Assembly (NCBI RefSeq): GCF_007489285.1
Contig: NZ_VLIY01000002.1
Span: 248,001-312,000 of the forward strand
Reading direction: 5' to 3'
Length of the DNA stretch: 64,000 nucleotides
Source of the DNA: Skermania sp. ID1734
GTDB lineage: Bacteria; Actinomycetota; Actinomycetes; Mycobacteriales; Mycobacteriaceae
Shown in pieces: positions 1 to 9,793 of this stretch (the stretch's first letter is position 1; every line of letters starts with the position of its first letter). The translations under genes were made by a program, and so were the position numbers. Below the pieces are notes generated by a model. That model worked only from the letters and a program-made list of their open reading frames with translations. It did not search any database and was not told the DNA's origin.

Positions 1-333
1 CATCCGCAGAATCAGCAGCACGGTGAAGTTGGGCGCGAACGCGCAGAGGAAACCGACCACCGAATAGAAGGCCACGTCTGCCATCAGCGGAATTCGGCGA
101 CCGATCCGGTCAGCCAGCAGCCCGAACAACAGGGCCCCGACCGGACGCATGATGAGGGTCGCCGTGGTGATGAAGGCGACTTCGGCCTTGTTCATGTGGA
201 ACGTCGCGGCGATATCGGCGTAGACGAATACCACGAGAAAATAGTCGAACGCGTCCATGGTCCAGCCAAGTTGGGCTGCGATAAAGGAACTGCGCTGGTC
301 AGCTGTGAGGCGTTGCCGTCCTGCGGTGGCCAT
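1..333 (-). CDS. MFS transporter, N-terminal part (runs off the window)
   Basis: The reverse strand encodes 111 residues from an ATG at 333 and continues past the window edge. Residues 25-45 (GWTMDAFDYFLVVFVYAD) form the first membrane helix, and GLLADRIGRR at about 71-80 is the classic MFS loop motif between helices 2 and 3. The pattern resembles the sialate/carboxylate or aromatic-acid proton symporters. Its position beside benzoate, phenol and catechol genes suggests uptake of an aromatic or related acid, but this is inference because only three helices are visible. Substrate cannot be assigned. Confidence 0.85.
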   Translation of the reverse strand, partial: MATAGRQRLTADQRSSFIAAQLGWTMDAFDYFLVVFVYADIAATFHMNKAEVAFITTATLIMRPVGALLFGLLADRIGRRIPLMADVAFYSVVGFLCAFAPNFTVLLILRM

Positions 334-445
334 TTCGGTAGCCAATCACACCGCCAATCCCCAGCGCGCGGTTACGAGCGGTGTTTCGCTTTTCGCGGTG
401 CTGGGTAGACGGGAGCGACCACAGCGCAGAGACAGGAATTGGGCA

Positions 446-625
446 ATGACGAGTGACGCGGTAACGGCGAGAACGCCCGACCCATCGATGGCCTCGCCGG
501 TCGGGCAATTCCCTCAGGTGATCGGGCGGTCGCTCATCGCCGTCTGCCGGTCTGTCGCACCGGGAATGCTGGTGATCGTCGCTATTGCCCTCGGACTCCT
601 GATCATGCTGATACCGACGAGGTAG
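446..625 (+). CDS. Possible small membrane protein (59 aa)
   Basis: The ATG at 446 opens a 59-residue frame that ends in one strongly hydrophobic segment (SLIAVCRSVAPGMLVIVAIALG and following) before a short basic tail. A weak purine-rich stretch (acagga) lies upstream. It lies divergent from the MFS gene and upstream of the acyl-CoA ligase, so it could be a small single-pass membrane protein. I do not recognise a family. The frame may simply be non-coding, so confidence is low. Confidence 0.3.
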   Translation: MTSDAVTARTPDPSMASPVGQFPQVIGRSLIAVCRSVAPGMLVIVAIALGLLIMLIPTR

Positions 626-643
626 CCAGTAGCGCGCTTGGAA

Positions 644-659
644 GCCCGTTGTGACGGGC
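644..659. terminator. Small GC hairpin
   Basis: GCCCGT, a 4-base loop, then ACGGGC form a 6-bp stem downstream of the small reading frame. There is no T-tract. It may be a weak terminator or chance. Confidence 0.25.
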
Positions 660-763
660 CACACCCTTGCGGGGTCGGTGTTGTTCTGGTGACCATCGTC
701 TTCGGATCTGGTTCACATCACCATGGATAACAGAAACCGACAGAACCGTCCGAAAGGGTCCCC

Positions 764-2275
764 GTGGCCACCTTGAGCTCAAATCTTGTTGCCTCGAAAA
801 GCGCTCATCCTGACCGCATCGCGCTGCGGTGCGACGATCTGACCTTTACCTACGCGCAATTCCACGCTGCCGCGGCACGCGTTGCCACCCTGCTGGAACG
901 TGCCGGCGTCGAACCGGGCGACCGGGTGGGGATCATGCTGCCGAACACACCAGCCTTCGGGATCGTCTTCTACGGCATCATGCACCGCGGCGCGGTGGCG
1001 GTACCGATGAACCCGCTGCTCAAGGCACGGGAAGTGGAGTTCTATCTGTCCAACACCAGCGCCAAGGCGTTGTTCGCCACCTCTGCCTTCGCGGAGGAAG
1101 CCAACGAAGGCGCGGCGGCGGTTGGGGCGCACGCCTGGATCATCGATGACGCTGCGCTCGCGGAGCTTATTGCCGATCTGCCCGAACAAGGGGAACCGGT
1201 CGAGCGTGACGACAACGACACCGCCGTCATCCTGCACACCTCCGGCACCACCGGCAAGCCCAAGGGTGCCGAGCTCACCCACGGCGGCCTCGGCCGCAAC
1301 GCCGAAGTGACCGGGCGGACCCTGGTGCACCTCGGCCCCGACGACGTGGTGATGGGATGCCTGCCGCTGTTCCACGTCTTCGGTCTGACCTGCGGACTGA
1401 ACACCTCGGTGCTGGCCGGAGCCACGCTCACCCTGCTACCGAGATTCGAACCGGGCAAGGCGCTCGAGGTGATCGAACGGGACGGCGTCACCGTCTTCGA
1501 GGGCGTGCCCACCATGTATTCCGCACTGCTCAGCGTCGCCGGAACCGCCTCGCCGACCGCGACAAAGACTCTGCGTGTCTGCGTGTCCGGCGGCGCGGCG
1601 ATGCCGGTGCAGGTGATCGGCGACTTCGAAAAGGCCTTTGGCTGCGTGGTTTTGGAAGGATATGGACTGTCGGAGACGTCGCCCGTCGTGTCCTTCAACC
1701 ACCCGGACAAGCCCCGCAAGGCCGGATCGATCGGTACTCCGATCGAGGGCGTCGAAATGCGCGTGGTGGCCGCCGATGGCGCGGAAGTCCCCCAGGGCGA
1801 GGCCGGTGAAATCCAGGTTCGCGGGCACAACGTCATGAAGGGCTACTGGAATCTTCCCGACGCCACGCTGGCGACCATCGACTCCGACGGCTGGTTGGCT
1901 ACGGGCGACATCGGTCGCGCCGACGAGGACGGCTACTACTTCATCGTCGACCGAAAGAAGGACTTGATCATCCGCGGCGGATACAACGTGTATCCCCGCG
2001 AGATCGAGGAAGTGCTCTACGAGCATCCGGCGGTGGCCGAGGCCGCGGTCGTGGGCATCGCCCATGATTCGCTCGGCGAGGAGGTGGGCGCTGCCGTTGC
2101 GCTGAAGGAAGGCGCGAAGGCAGAGGCAGCCGAACTGCGTGACTTCGTCAAGGCCCGCGTCGCCGCGTATAAGTACCCGCGGCGCGTGTGGCTGGTGGAT
2201 GCGTTACCGAAGGGGCCGACCGGCAAGATCCTGCGCCGCGAGGTCACCATTCCGGCCGACGAGAACGCCAAGTAG
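764..2275 (+). CDS. Acyl-CoA ligase (AMP-binding, fatty/aromatic acid--CoA ligase)
   Basis: This 503-residue ANL-superfamily enzyme would activate a carboxylic acid to its acyl-AMP and then the CoA thioester. The P-loop motif HTSGTTGKPKG lies at 158-168, the GYGLSETSP motif near 296-304, a YPREIEE hinge-region motif near 408, and the C-terminal catalytic lysine in GPTGKILRRE (K488). The GTG at 764 follows a good ribosome-binding site (gaaaggg). The gene starts a co-directional trio, 9 bp before the aldehyde dehydrogenase, followed by a thioesterase-like gene. Length and motifs match long- or medium-chain FadD-type ligases; an aromatic substrate is possible from context but not provable. Confidence 0.88.
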   Translation: MATLSSNLVASKSAHPDRIALRCDDLTFTYAQFHAAAARVATLLERAGVEPGDRVGIMLPNTPAFGIVFYGIMHRGAVAVPMNPLLKAREVEFYLSNTSAKALFATSAFAEEANEGAAAVGAHAWIIDDAALAELIADLPEQGEPVERDDNDTAVILHTSGTTGKPKGAELTHGGLGRNAEVTGRTLVHLGPDDVVMGCLPLFHVFGLTCGLNTSVLAGATLTLLPRFEPGKALEVIERDGVTVFEGVPTMYSALLSVAGTASPTATKTLRVCVSGGAAMPVQVIGDFEKAFGCVVLEGYGLSETSPVVSFNHPDKPRKAGSIGTPIEGVEMRVVAADGAEVPQGEAGEIQVRGHNVMKGYWNLPDATLATIDSDGWLATGDIGRADEDGYYFIVDRKKDLIIRGGYNVYPREIEEVLYEHPAVAEAAVVGIAHDSLGEEVGAAVALKEGAKAEAAELRDFVKARVAAYKYPRRVWLVDALPKGPTGKILRREVTIPADENAK

Positions 2276-2284
2276 GACTCCGAC

Positions 2285-3673
2285 ATGACCATCGAATCCG
2301 TCACCGCTCCAGCTGATTTGGCCGAGCAGGTGAATCGTGTGAAGGCTGTGTTCGCCAGCGGGCGCACCCGTAGTTATGAATGGCGGCACCGCCAGCTCGA
2401 GGCTATTGCCCGCTTGTGTGACGAGTGCGAAGACGACATTGTCGCGGCACTGGACGCCGACCTGGGCCGCCAGCGCGCCGAGGCCTGGCTGGGTGACGTC
2501 GCTTCCACCAAGGGCGAAGCGGAATTCGCCCGGAAGCACCTGCGTAAGTGGATGAAACGCCGCAAGCGTGGTGTCCCGATGGCGCAGCTACCGAGCTCGG
2601 CGTGGGTGCAGTACGAACCGCTGGGAACGGTGCTGATCATCTCGCCGTGGAACTATCCGGTCTACCTCGCGCTGGGACCGCTGGTGGCCGCAGTCGCGGC
2701 GGGCAATTGTGCGGTGATCAAGCCGTCCGAACTGGCGCCGGCAACCTCGGCGCTGCTCGCGCGGGTGGTGCCGAAGTATCTGGACCCGGAAGCGGTCGTC
2801 GTCATCGAAGGCGGCGCCGAAGCAACCCAGGAGCTGTTGTCGCTGGGCTTCGACCACGCCGTGTTCACCGGCGGCACCGCCATCGGCAGCAAGATCATGG
2901 CCGCGGCGGCGGCGACGCTGACGCCGGTCACGCTCGAACTCGGGGGCAAGAGCCCGGTGGTGGTGACCGCCGATGCCGACCTCGATGTCGCTGCGCGGCG
3001 GATCGCCTGGGGTCGGTTGCTCAACTCCGGCCAGACGTGTGTGGCGCCGGATTACGTGCTCGCGGAGAAGTCGATCAAGTCCGACCTCGTTCGGCGAATC
3101 ACCGAAAACGTCACCGCTTTCCGGGCCGGCAACGACATGGGCATGCGCGTCATCAACGATCGGCAGTTCGACCGTCTTACCGGCTACCTGGAAGCGACCA
3201 AGGGCGACATCGCCATCGGCGGCGGTACCGACCGCGCCGCCCTGACAATCGAGCCGACGGTGATCGTCGACCCGGATCCCAGTGAGCCCGCAATGACCGA
3301 CGAGATCTTCGGGCCGATCCTGCCCGTACTGGAGATCGAATCTGCTGAGCAGGCAATACGGTTCATCAACGGTCGGCCCAAGCCGCTTGCCCTGTATGTG
3401 TTTTCCAATTCGAAGTCAACCAGTCGCGAGATCATCGACGCCGTTCCGGCCGGTGGTGCGGTGGTCAACCACGTCGCGATGCACTTGCTGGTGCCGCAGT
3501 TGCCGTTCGGTGGCGTCGGCGCCAGCGGAATGGGTGCCTACCACGGCGAGTGGGGATTTCAGGCGCTCAGCCACCGCAAGGCGGTGCTGGCCAAGCCCGC
3601 CAAGCCGGACCTGAAAATGATCTACCCGCCCTACACCGACAAGGCGATGCGGATGCTGCGCAAGCTGCTGTAG
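2285..3673 (+). CDS. Aldehyde dehydrogenase, class 3-like
   Basis: This 462-residue NAD(P)-dependent aldehyde dehydrogenase has the short length and the motifs of the ALDH3/coniferyl aldehyde dehydrogenase type. Visible are SPWNYP at 120-125, the cofactor-binding region with KPSE at 146-149, catalytic glutamate E218 in LELGGKSP, and catalytic cysteine C252 in NSGQTC. It would oxidise an aldehyde to the acid that the upstream ligase could then activate. The ATG at 2285 lies 9 bp after the ligase stop, indicating one transcript. The natural aldehyde is unknown. Confidence 0.9.
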   Translation: MTIESVTAPADLAEQVNRVKAVFASGRTRSYEWRHRQLEAIARLCDECEDDIVAALDADLGRQRAEAWLGDVASTKGEAEFARKHLRKWMKRRKRGVPMAQLPSSAWVQYEPLGTVLIISPWNYPVYLALGPLVAAVAAGNCAVIKPSELAPATSALLARVVPKYLDPEAVVVIEGGAEATQELLSLGFDHAVFTGGTAIGSKIMAAAAATLTPVTLELGGKSPVVVTADADLDVAARRIAWGRLLNSGQTCVAPDYVLAEKSIKSDLVRRITENVTAFRAGNDMGMRVINDRQFDRLTGYLEATKGDIAIGGGTDRAALTIEPTVIVDPDPSEPAMTDEIFGPILPVLEIESAEQAIRFINGRPKPLALYVFSNSKSTSREIIDAVPAGGAVVNHVAMHLLVPQLPFGGVGASGMGAYHGEWGFQALSHRKAVLAKPAKPDLKMIYPPYTDKAMRMLRKLL

Positions 3674-3706
3674 AAAGGACGGCAGCACTGGAGAGGAGCT
3701 CGCGAC

Positions 3707-4513
3707 GTGGCTGAGGTACCGGTGGACGCCTTCTACCTGCCCGATCCCTCCGATTCGAGTCGCTTCACCTCCACCGAGCTCACTCGCGGTCCGTGGTCGC
3801 CGGACGCGCAGCACGCCGGCCCGCCGTCGGCGCTGCTGGGTTACGCGATCGAGCGATGCGAGCCGCGGCCCAGATTCCAGGTCGGTCGTGTTGCGGTCGA
3901 GATTCTCGGTCCGGTGCCGCTCGCGCCGCTGACGGTCGACGCCAAGGTCACCCGGAGTGGAAAGAGTGTCGAGCTGATCGAGGCCGTGCTCAGCAGCGAC
4001 CGGGGGCCGGTGTTGAAAGCCAACGCCTGGCGGTTCCGGCTCGCCGAGCCGCCGCTGGACATCCCGCCGCCGGCGATGCCGACAGGGACCCGTCCCGGAC
4101 CGGATACTGCAATGGGCCGCAACAGCTTTCCGTCAGCACATGCCGTCGGGTTCCATACGGGCGTGGAATACCGGTTTGTCACCGGCGGGTTCGACGAGCC
4201 GGGTCCGGCGGTGTGCTGGATTCGGCTGCGCTACCCGATCGTTGCGGGGCAGACCCCGAGTCCGCTGCAGCGCGCGCTGGCTGCCGCGGACTCGGGCAAT
4301 GGCGTCAGTGCGGTACTCGACTGGAGTCGATACCTGTTCATCAACACCGACCTGACGGTCACGCTCTATCGGCAGCCGGTGGGGGAGTGGGTGTGCCTCG
4401 ACGCGGTGACGTACCCGCAACCGCACGGCATCGGGATGGCGGAATCGGTGCTGTTCGATGAGCAGGGACCGATCGGCCGCAGCACCCAGACCCTGTTCAT
4501 GGGGCCGCGTTGA
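3707..4513 (+). CDS. Thioesterase family protein (double hot-dog, TesB-like)
   Basis: This 268-residue protein matches the actinobacterial acyl-CoA thioesterase-like family with two hot-dog halves. The N-terminal half contains TRGPWSPDAQHAGPPSALLG (about 27-46). The C-terminal half contains the strand pattern around DLTVTLYRQPVGEWVCLDA near 220-240. It would hydrolyse or bind acyl-CoA thioesters. The GTG start at 3707 follows the ligase and dehydrogenase on the same strand, and its 3' end converges with catC. The link to aldehyde and acid activation suggests release or proofreading of an acyl-CoA, which is inference. Confidence 0.78.
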   Translation: MAEVPVDAFYLPDPSDSSRFTSTELTRGPWSPDAQHAGPPSALLGYAIERCEPRPRFQVGRVAVEILGPVPLAPLTVDAKVTRSGKSVELIEAVLSSDRGPVLKANAWRFRLAEPPLDIPPPAMPTGTRPGPDTAMGRNSFPSAHAVGFHTGVEYRFVTGGFDEPGPAVCWIRLRYPIVAGQTPSPLQRALAAADSGNGVSAVLDWSRYLFINTDLTVTLYRQPVGEWVCLDAVTYPQPHGIGMAESVLFDEQGPIGRSTQTLFMGPR

Positions 4514-4516
4514 CCG

Positions 4517-4797
4517 TTATGCGATGGCGCTCGGATGACGGGTCAGCGCATTGATCTCGACTGTCATGTACGCGAACAGCGGTAGATTCCACAGTATTTC
4601 GTGCAGCTCGTCGGCGGAGTCGACGTCGAAGATGCTGATGTTGCTGTACTTGCCGACGATCCGCCAGATATGCACCCACTTGCCTTGGCGCTGCAGCTCC
4701 TGCGAGTAGGCCTTCTCGCGCGCGATGGTGTCATCGCGCACTGCGGGATCGAGATCGTGCGGAAGGTTGACGTCCATCCGGACGTGAAAGAGTGCCA

Positions 4798-4798
<1 letters not shown>
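4517..4798 (-). CDS. catC: Muconolactone delta-isomerase
   Basis: This 93-residue protein has the full length and signature of CatC. The N-terminal strand is LFHVRMDVNLPHDLDP, followed by the helix with EKAYSQELQRQGKW (about 28-41) and the conserved IFDVDSADELHEIL (about 56-69). CatC converts muconolactone to beta-ketoadipate enol-lactone in the catechol branch and forms decamers in characterised homologues. Its ATG overlaps the catB stop by one base, so translation is coupled. It is the last gene of catABC and is convergent with the thioesterase gene only 3 bp away. Confidence 0.95.
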
Positions 4799-6833
<2,035 letters not shown>

Positions 6834-6886
6834 ACCACTGTGCGCGCAGTCACAGGCCGTTGTCAACAGGCACCGTGGGAGGAATT

Positions 6887-7669
6887 GTGAGCGAGCAGCC
6901 GGGCGAGAACGACCGCGATTACATTCAGAGCATCGAACGGGGATTTGCAGTGTTGCTCGCGTTCGACGCGGAACATCCCAACCCGACCCTGGCCGAATTA
7001 GCAGTCAAGACAAGTCTTTCCAGGCCGGCGGTGCGCCGAATCCTACTGACGCTGCAGCGACTCGGATACGTGACCGGCAGCAACGGACGGTGGTCGCTCA
7101 CGCCTCGGGTCTTGAGCATCGGCCAGCATTACTCCGCCTCCCACGCGCTGCTCGAGGCCGCGATGCCGCGGTTGGTGCGGGTGGCCGAGACGACGGGTGA
7201 ATCGGCGTCGCTGGGTGTACTCGACGGCACCGACGTCGTCTACGCGGCGCGCGTGCCGGTGCGCCGAATCATGAGTATCAACGTCTCGGTCGGTACCCGC
7301 GTGCCGGCATTTGCGACATCGATGGGCCGAGCCTTGCTCGCGTGGGCACCCGCCGACGTAGTGGCGCCGGTGCTGGCTCAGGCGCCGTTCGAAAGGCTGG
7401 TGGAGGGCACCATCAGCACTGCCGACGAGCTCGAGGCCGAGCTGGCCAAGGTCCGCGAACAGGGTTACGCGTTGACCGCAGAAGAGCTGGAGCCCGGCCT
7501 GATCTCGTTGGCCGCGCCGGTCCGCGACGCCTCCGGCACGGTGGTGGGCGTGGTCGCCTGCTCCACGTCGACTGCCCGAAACACCCCGGAAGAGTTTCGC
7601 GTGCAAGCGGTTCCATGCGTGCTGGAGGCGGCGGCCGCGCTCAGTGCAGACATGGGGTATCGGGGGTAG
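6887..7669 (+). CDS. catR: IclR-family regulator of catechol catabolism
   Basis: This 260-residue protein has an N-terminal winged helix-turn-helix ([19 protein letters not shown], about 37-55) and a C-terminal effector domain ending with a conserved [16 protein letters not shown] segment. In Rhodococcus opacus the catABC regulator is known to be IclR-type rather than LysR-type, and this gene sits in the same divergent position. The GTG at 6887 is preceded by a perfect GGGAGGA ribosome-binding site. An upstream TTG in frame at 6860 has none, so the shorter start is preferred. Effector is probably muconate or a related acid. Confidence 0.9.
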   Translation: MSEQPGENDRDYIQSIERGFAVLLAFDAEHPNPTLAELAVKTSLSRPAVRRILLTLQRLGYVTGSNGRWSLTPRVLSIGQHYSASHALLEAAMPRLVRVAETTGESASLGVLDGTDVVYAARVPVRRIMSINVSVGTRVPAFATSMGRALLAWAPADVVAPVLAQAPFERLVEGTISTADELEAELAKVREQGYALTAEELEPGLISLAAPVRDASGTVVGVVACSTSTARNTPEEFRVQAVPCVLEAAAALSADMGYRG

Positions 7670-7677
7670 CGACAAGA

Positions 7678-7746
7678 CCCCCGCCCCCGGCTGTGCGTGA
7701 ATTTCCACCGCCCGCGGTGAAAATTCACGCACAGGGGAGCGGGGGC
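7678..7746. terminator. Long hairpin after catR
   Basis: Nearly complementary arms of about 33 bases end the catR unit. The inner stem pairs CTGTGCGTGAATTTCC (7691-7706) with its complement ending at 7734, and an outer GC stem pairs CCCCCGCCCCC with GGGGAGCGGGGG. No long T-tract follows, so it may block read-through in both directions. Confidence 0.55.
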
Positions 7747-7782
7747 GCTAGGCGGTTGGGCCAGTGGCCAGTCCTAACCAGT

Positions 7783-7800
7783 ACTAGGCAAATGCCTAGT
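7783..7800. promoter_or_regulatory. Palindrome upstream of the ben operon
   Basis: ACTAGGCA-AA-TGCCTAGT is a perfect 8-bp-arm inverted repeat 60 bp upstream of benA. It is the best candidate operator for the ben operon, plausibly read by the LuxR-type protein encoded downstream. Confidence 0.6.
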
Positions 7801-7860
7801 GTGACTGCCGCCACAGGCTGCGAACGTGGACGTCATCGCCCCTATCTCCAGGAGTTCCCG

Positions 7861-9249
7861 ATGACCGAAACTTTGGACCGAGTCAGCGCGCAGTTGGCAA
7901 ACGCGTTGGTGGAGAACGCCGATGCCGGCCGCTATCAGGTGCGGCGGTCGATCTTCACCGACGAGGAGATCTTCGAACTCGAGATGAAATACATCTTCGA
8001 GGGCAACTGGATCTACCTGGCCCACGAGAGCCAGATCCCCAACCCTGGCGACTACCTCACGACGACCATCGGCCGCCAGCCCGTCGTCATCACGCGAAGC
8101 AAGGACGGCACGCTCAACTGCCTGATCAACGCCTGTGCGCACCGCGGGGCGATGATCTGCCGCCGCAAGACCGACAACCGGATGACGCTGACCTGCCCCT
8201 TCCACGGCTGGACGTTCCGCAACGACGGCACGCTGCTCAAGGTCAAGGACCCGGACGGCGCCGGCTACCCCGAATCGTTCGACACCGCCGGTTCGCACAA
8301 CATGATCAAGGTCGCGCGCTTCGACAGCTACCGCGGATTCCTCTTCGGCAGTCTCAACCCGGACGTCAGCACGCTCACCGAGCACCTCGGCGACACCACC
8401 AAGGTCATCGACATGCTCGTCGATCAATCGCCGGACGGCCTGGAGGTGCTCCGCGGTTCATCGACCTACACCTACGACGGCAACTGGAAGCTGCAGGCGG
8501 AAAACGGCGCCGACGGTTACCACGTCACCGCAACGCACTGGAACTACGCGGCCACGACGTCGCGCCGCAACACCGGCGAGTCGGCGAACGCCACCAAGAC
8601 TCTCGACGCCGGCAGCTGGGGCAAATCCGGCGGCGGCTACTGGTCCTACCCCAACGGCCACCTGTGCCTGTGGACGTGGGCCGGCAACCCGCAGGACCGG
8701 CCGCTGTGGAACCGGATGGATGAACTGAAGCAAAAGTTCGGCGATGCCAAAGGCGAGTTCATGGTCAAGGGTTCGCGCAACCTGTGCCTGTACCCGAATG
8801 TCTATCTGATGGACCAGTTTTCGACGCAGATCCGCCACTTTCGGCCGATCGCGCCGGACAAGACCGAGGTCACCATTTATTGCATCGCGCCGAAGGGGGA
8901 GAGCGCGGAGTCCCGGGCCTGGCGAATCCGCCAGTACGAGGACTTCTTCAACGCTTCCGGGATGGCCACACCCGATGACCTCGAGGAGTTCCGCTCCTGC
9001 CAGCTCACCTTCCGCGCGACGGCCGCGCCCTGGAACGACATGAGTCGCGGCGCCACCCACTGGCTTACTGGGCCCGACGAGGTCGCGAAATCGCTTGGCA
9101 TGGAGGGAGTTATCTCGGCGGGCGTGAAGAACGAAGACGAGGGCCTCTATCCCGTCCAGCACGGCTACTGGCGCGAGACGATGTTGGCCGCCGTGGCCCG
9201 CGAGGAGGCAGCTGCCCGCCACAACGCTGCGAACGGAGACCGGAAATGA
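7861..9249 (+). CDS. benA: Benzoate 1,2-dioxygenase large (alpha) subunit
   Basis: This 462-residue Rieske oxygenase subunit carries out cis-dihydroxylation of benzoate to the 1,2-dihydrodiol carboxylate. The Rieske [2Fe-2S] ligands are C92 and H94 (ACAHRG) with C112 and H115 (CPFHGW). The mononuclear-iron region is visible in [13 protein letters not shown] (about 218-230). The frame continues upstream of 7861, but the ATG there has an AGGAG site 7 bp before it and begins the family N-terminus. It overlaps benB by 4 nt. The palindrome at 7783-7800 precedes it. Confidence 0.95.
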   Translation: MTETLDRVSAQLANALVENADAGRYQVRRSIFTDEEIFELEMKYIFEGNWIYLAHESQIPNPGDYLTTTIGRQPVVITRSKDGTLNCLINACAHRGAMICRRKTDNRMTLTCPFHGWTFRNDGTLLKVKDPDGAGYPESFDTAGSHNMIKVARFDSYRGFLFGSLNPDVSTLTEHLGDTTKVIDMLVDQSPDGLEVLRGSSTYTYDGNWKLQAENGADGYHVTATHWNYAATTSRRNTGESANATKTLDAGSWGKSGGGYWSYPNGHLCLWTWAGNPQDRPLWNRMDELKQKFGDAKGEFMVKGSRNLCLYPNVYLMDQFSTQIRHFRPIAPDKTEVTIYCIAPKGESAESRAWRIRQYEDFFNASGMATPDDLEEFRSCQLTFRATAAPWNDMSRGATHWLTGPDEVAKSLGMEGVISAGVKNEDEGLYPVQHGYWRETMLAAVAREEAAARHNAANGDRK

Positions 9250-9770
9250 CCACCACGAATGAGACCACCGCGAGCACCCGCCTGATCACCCAGAACGCGA
9301 TCGAGCAGTTCCTCTACCGCGAGGCCCGCTACCTCGACGACCGCGAATACGAGAAATGGCTCGAGTGTTACGCCGACGACGTCGTCTATTGGATGCCCTC
9401 GTGGGGCGACGACGACCTGCTCGTGCAGAACCCGCAGACCGACATCTCGCTGATCTATTACCCCAACAAGGGCGGCCTCGAGGATCGGGTGTTTCGTATC
9501 CGCACCGAGCGGTCGTCGGCGACCTCGATCCCGGAACCGCGCACGAGCCACAACATCACCAACGTGGAGGTCATCGACCGGCGCGGGGACATCGTCGACG
9601 TGCGGTTCAACTGGCACACAATGTATTTCCGGTACAAGACAATCGACCCCTACTACGGCACGTCCTTCTACACGATCGACTTCTCCGGTAAGCAACCGCT
9701 GATTCGGCGCAAGACCGTCGTGCTGAAGAACGACTACATCCACCACGTCGTGGACGTCTACCACTTCTAA
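9246..9770 (+). CDS. benB: Benzoate 1,2-dioxygenase small (beta) subunit
   Basis: This 174-residue protein is the NTF2-fold beta subunit of the aromatic-ring-hydroxylating dioxygenase. Typical motifs are [20 protein letters not shown] (about 20-39), the DVVYWMP strand near 51, and the C-terminal [19 protein letters not shown]. It stabilises the alpha subunit in the hexamer. Its ATG overlaps the benA stop (ATGA), so both are made from one message. The reductase fusion follows 23 bp downstream. Confidence 0.95.
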   Translation: MTTTNETTASTRLITQNAIEQFLYREARYLDDREYEKWLECYADDVVYWMPSWGDDDLLVQNPQTDISLIYYPNKGGLEDRVFRIRTERSSATSIPEPRTSHNITNVEVIDRRGDIVDVRFNWHTMYFRYKTIDPYYGTSFYTIDFSGKQPLIRRKTVVLKNDYIHHVVDVYHF

Positions 9771-9793
9771 CGGGCGCATCGGAGCAGCAAGCC

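Noticed and set aside
779-2065. Long minus-strand reading frames opposite the acyl-CoA ligase gene
   Set aside because: They mirror the codon pattern of a clear coding gene and have no motifs or ribosome-binding sites.
7691-7734. Hairpin after catR considered as a CRISPR-like or mobile repeat
   Set aside because: Only one copy is present in the window; best read as a terminator-type hairpin.
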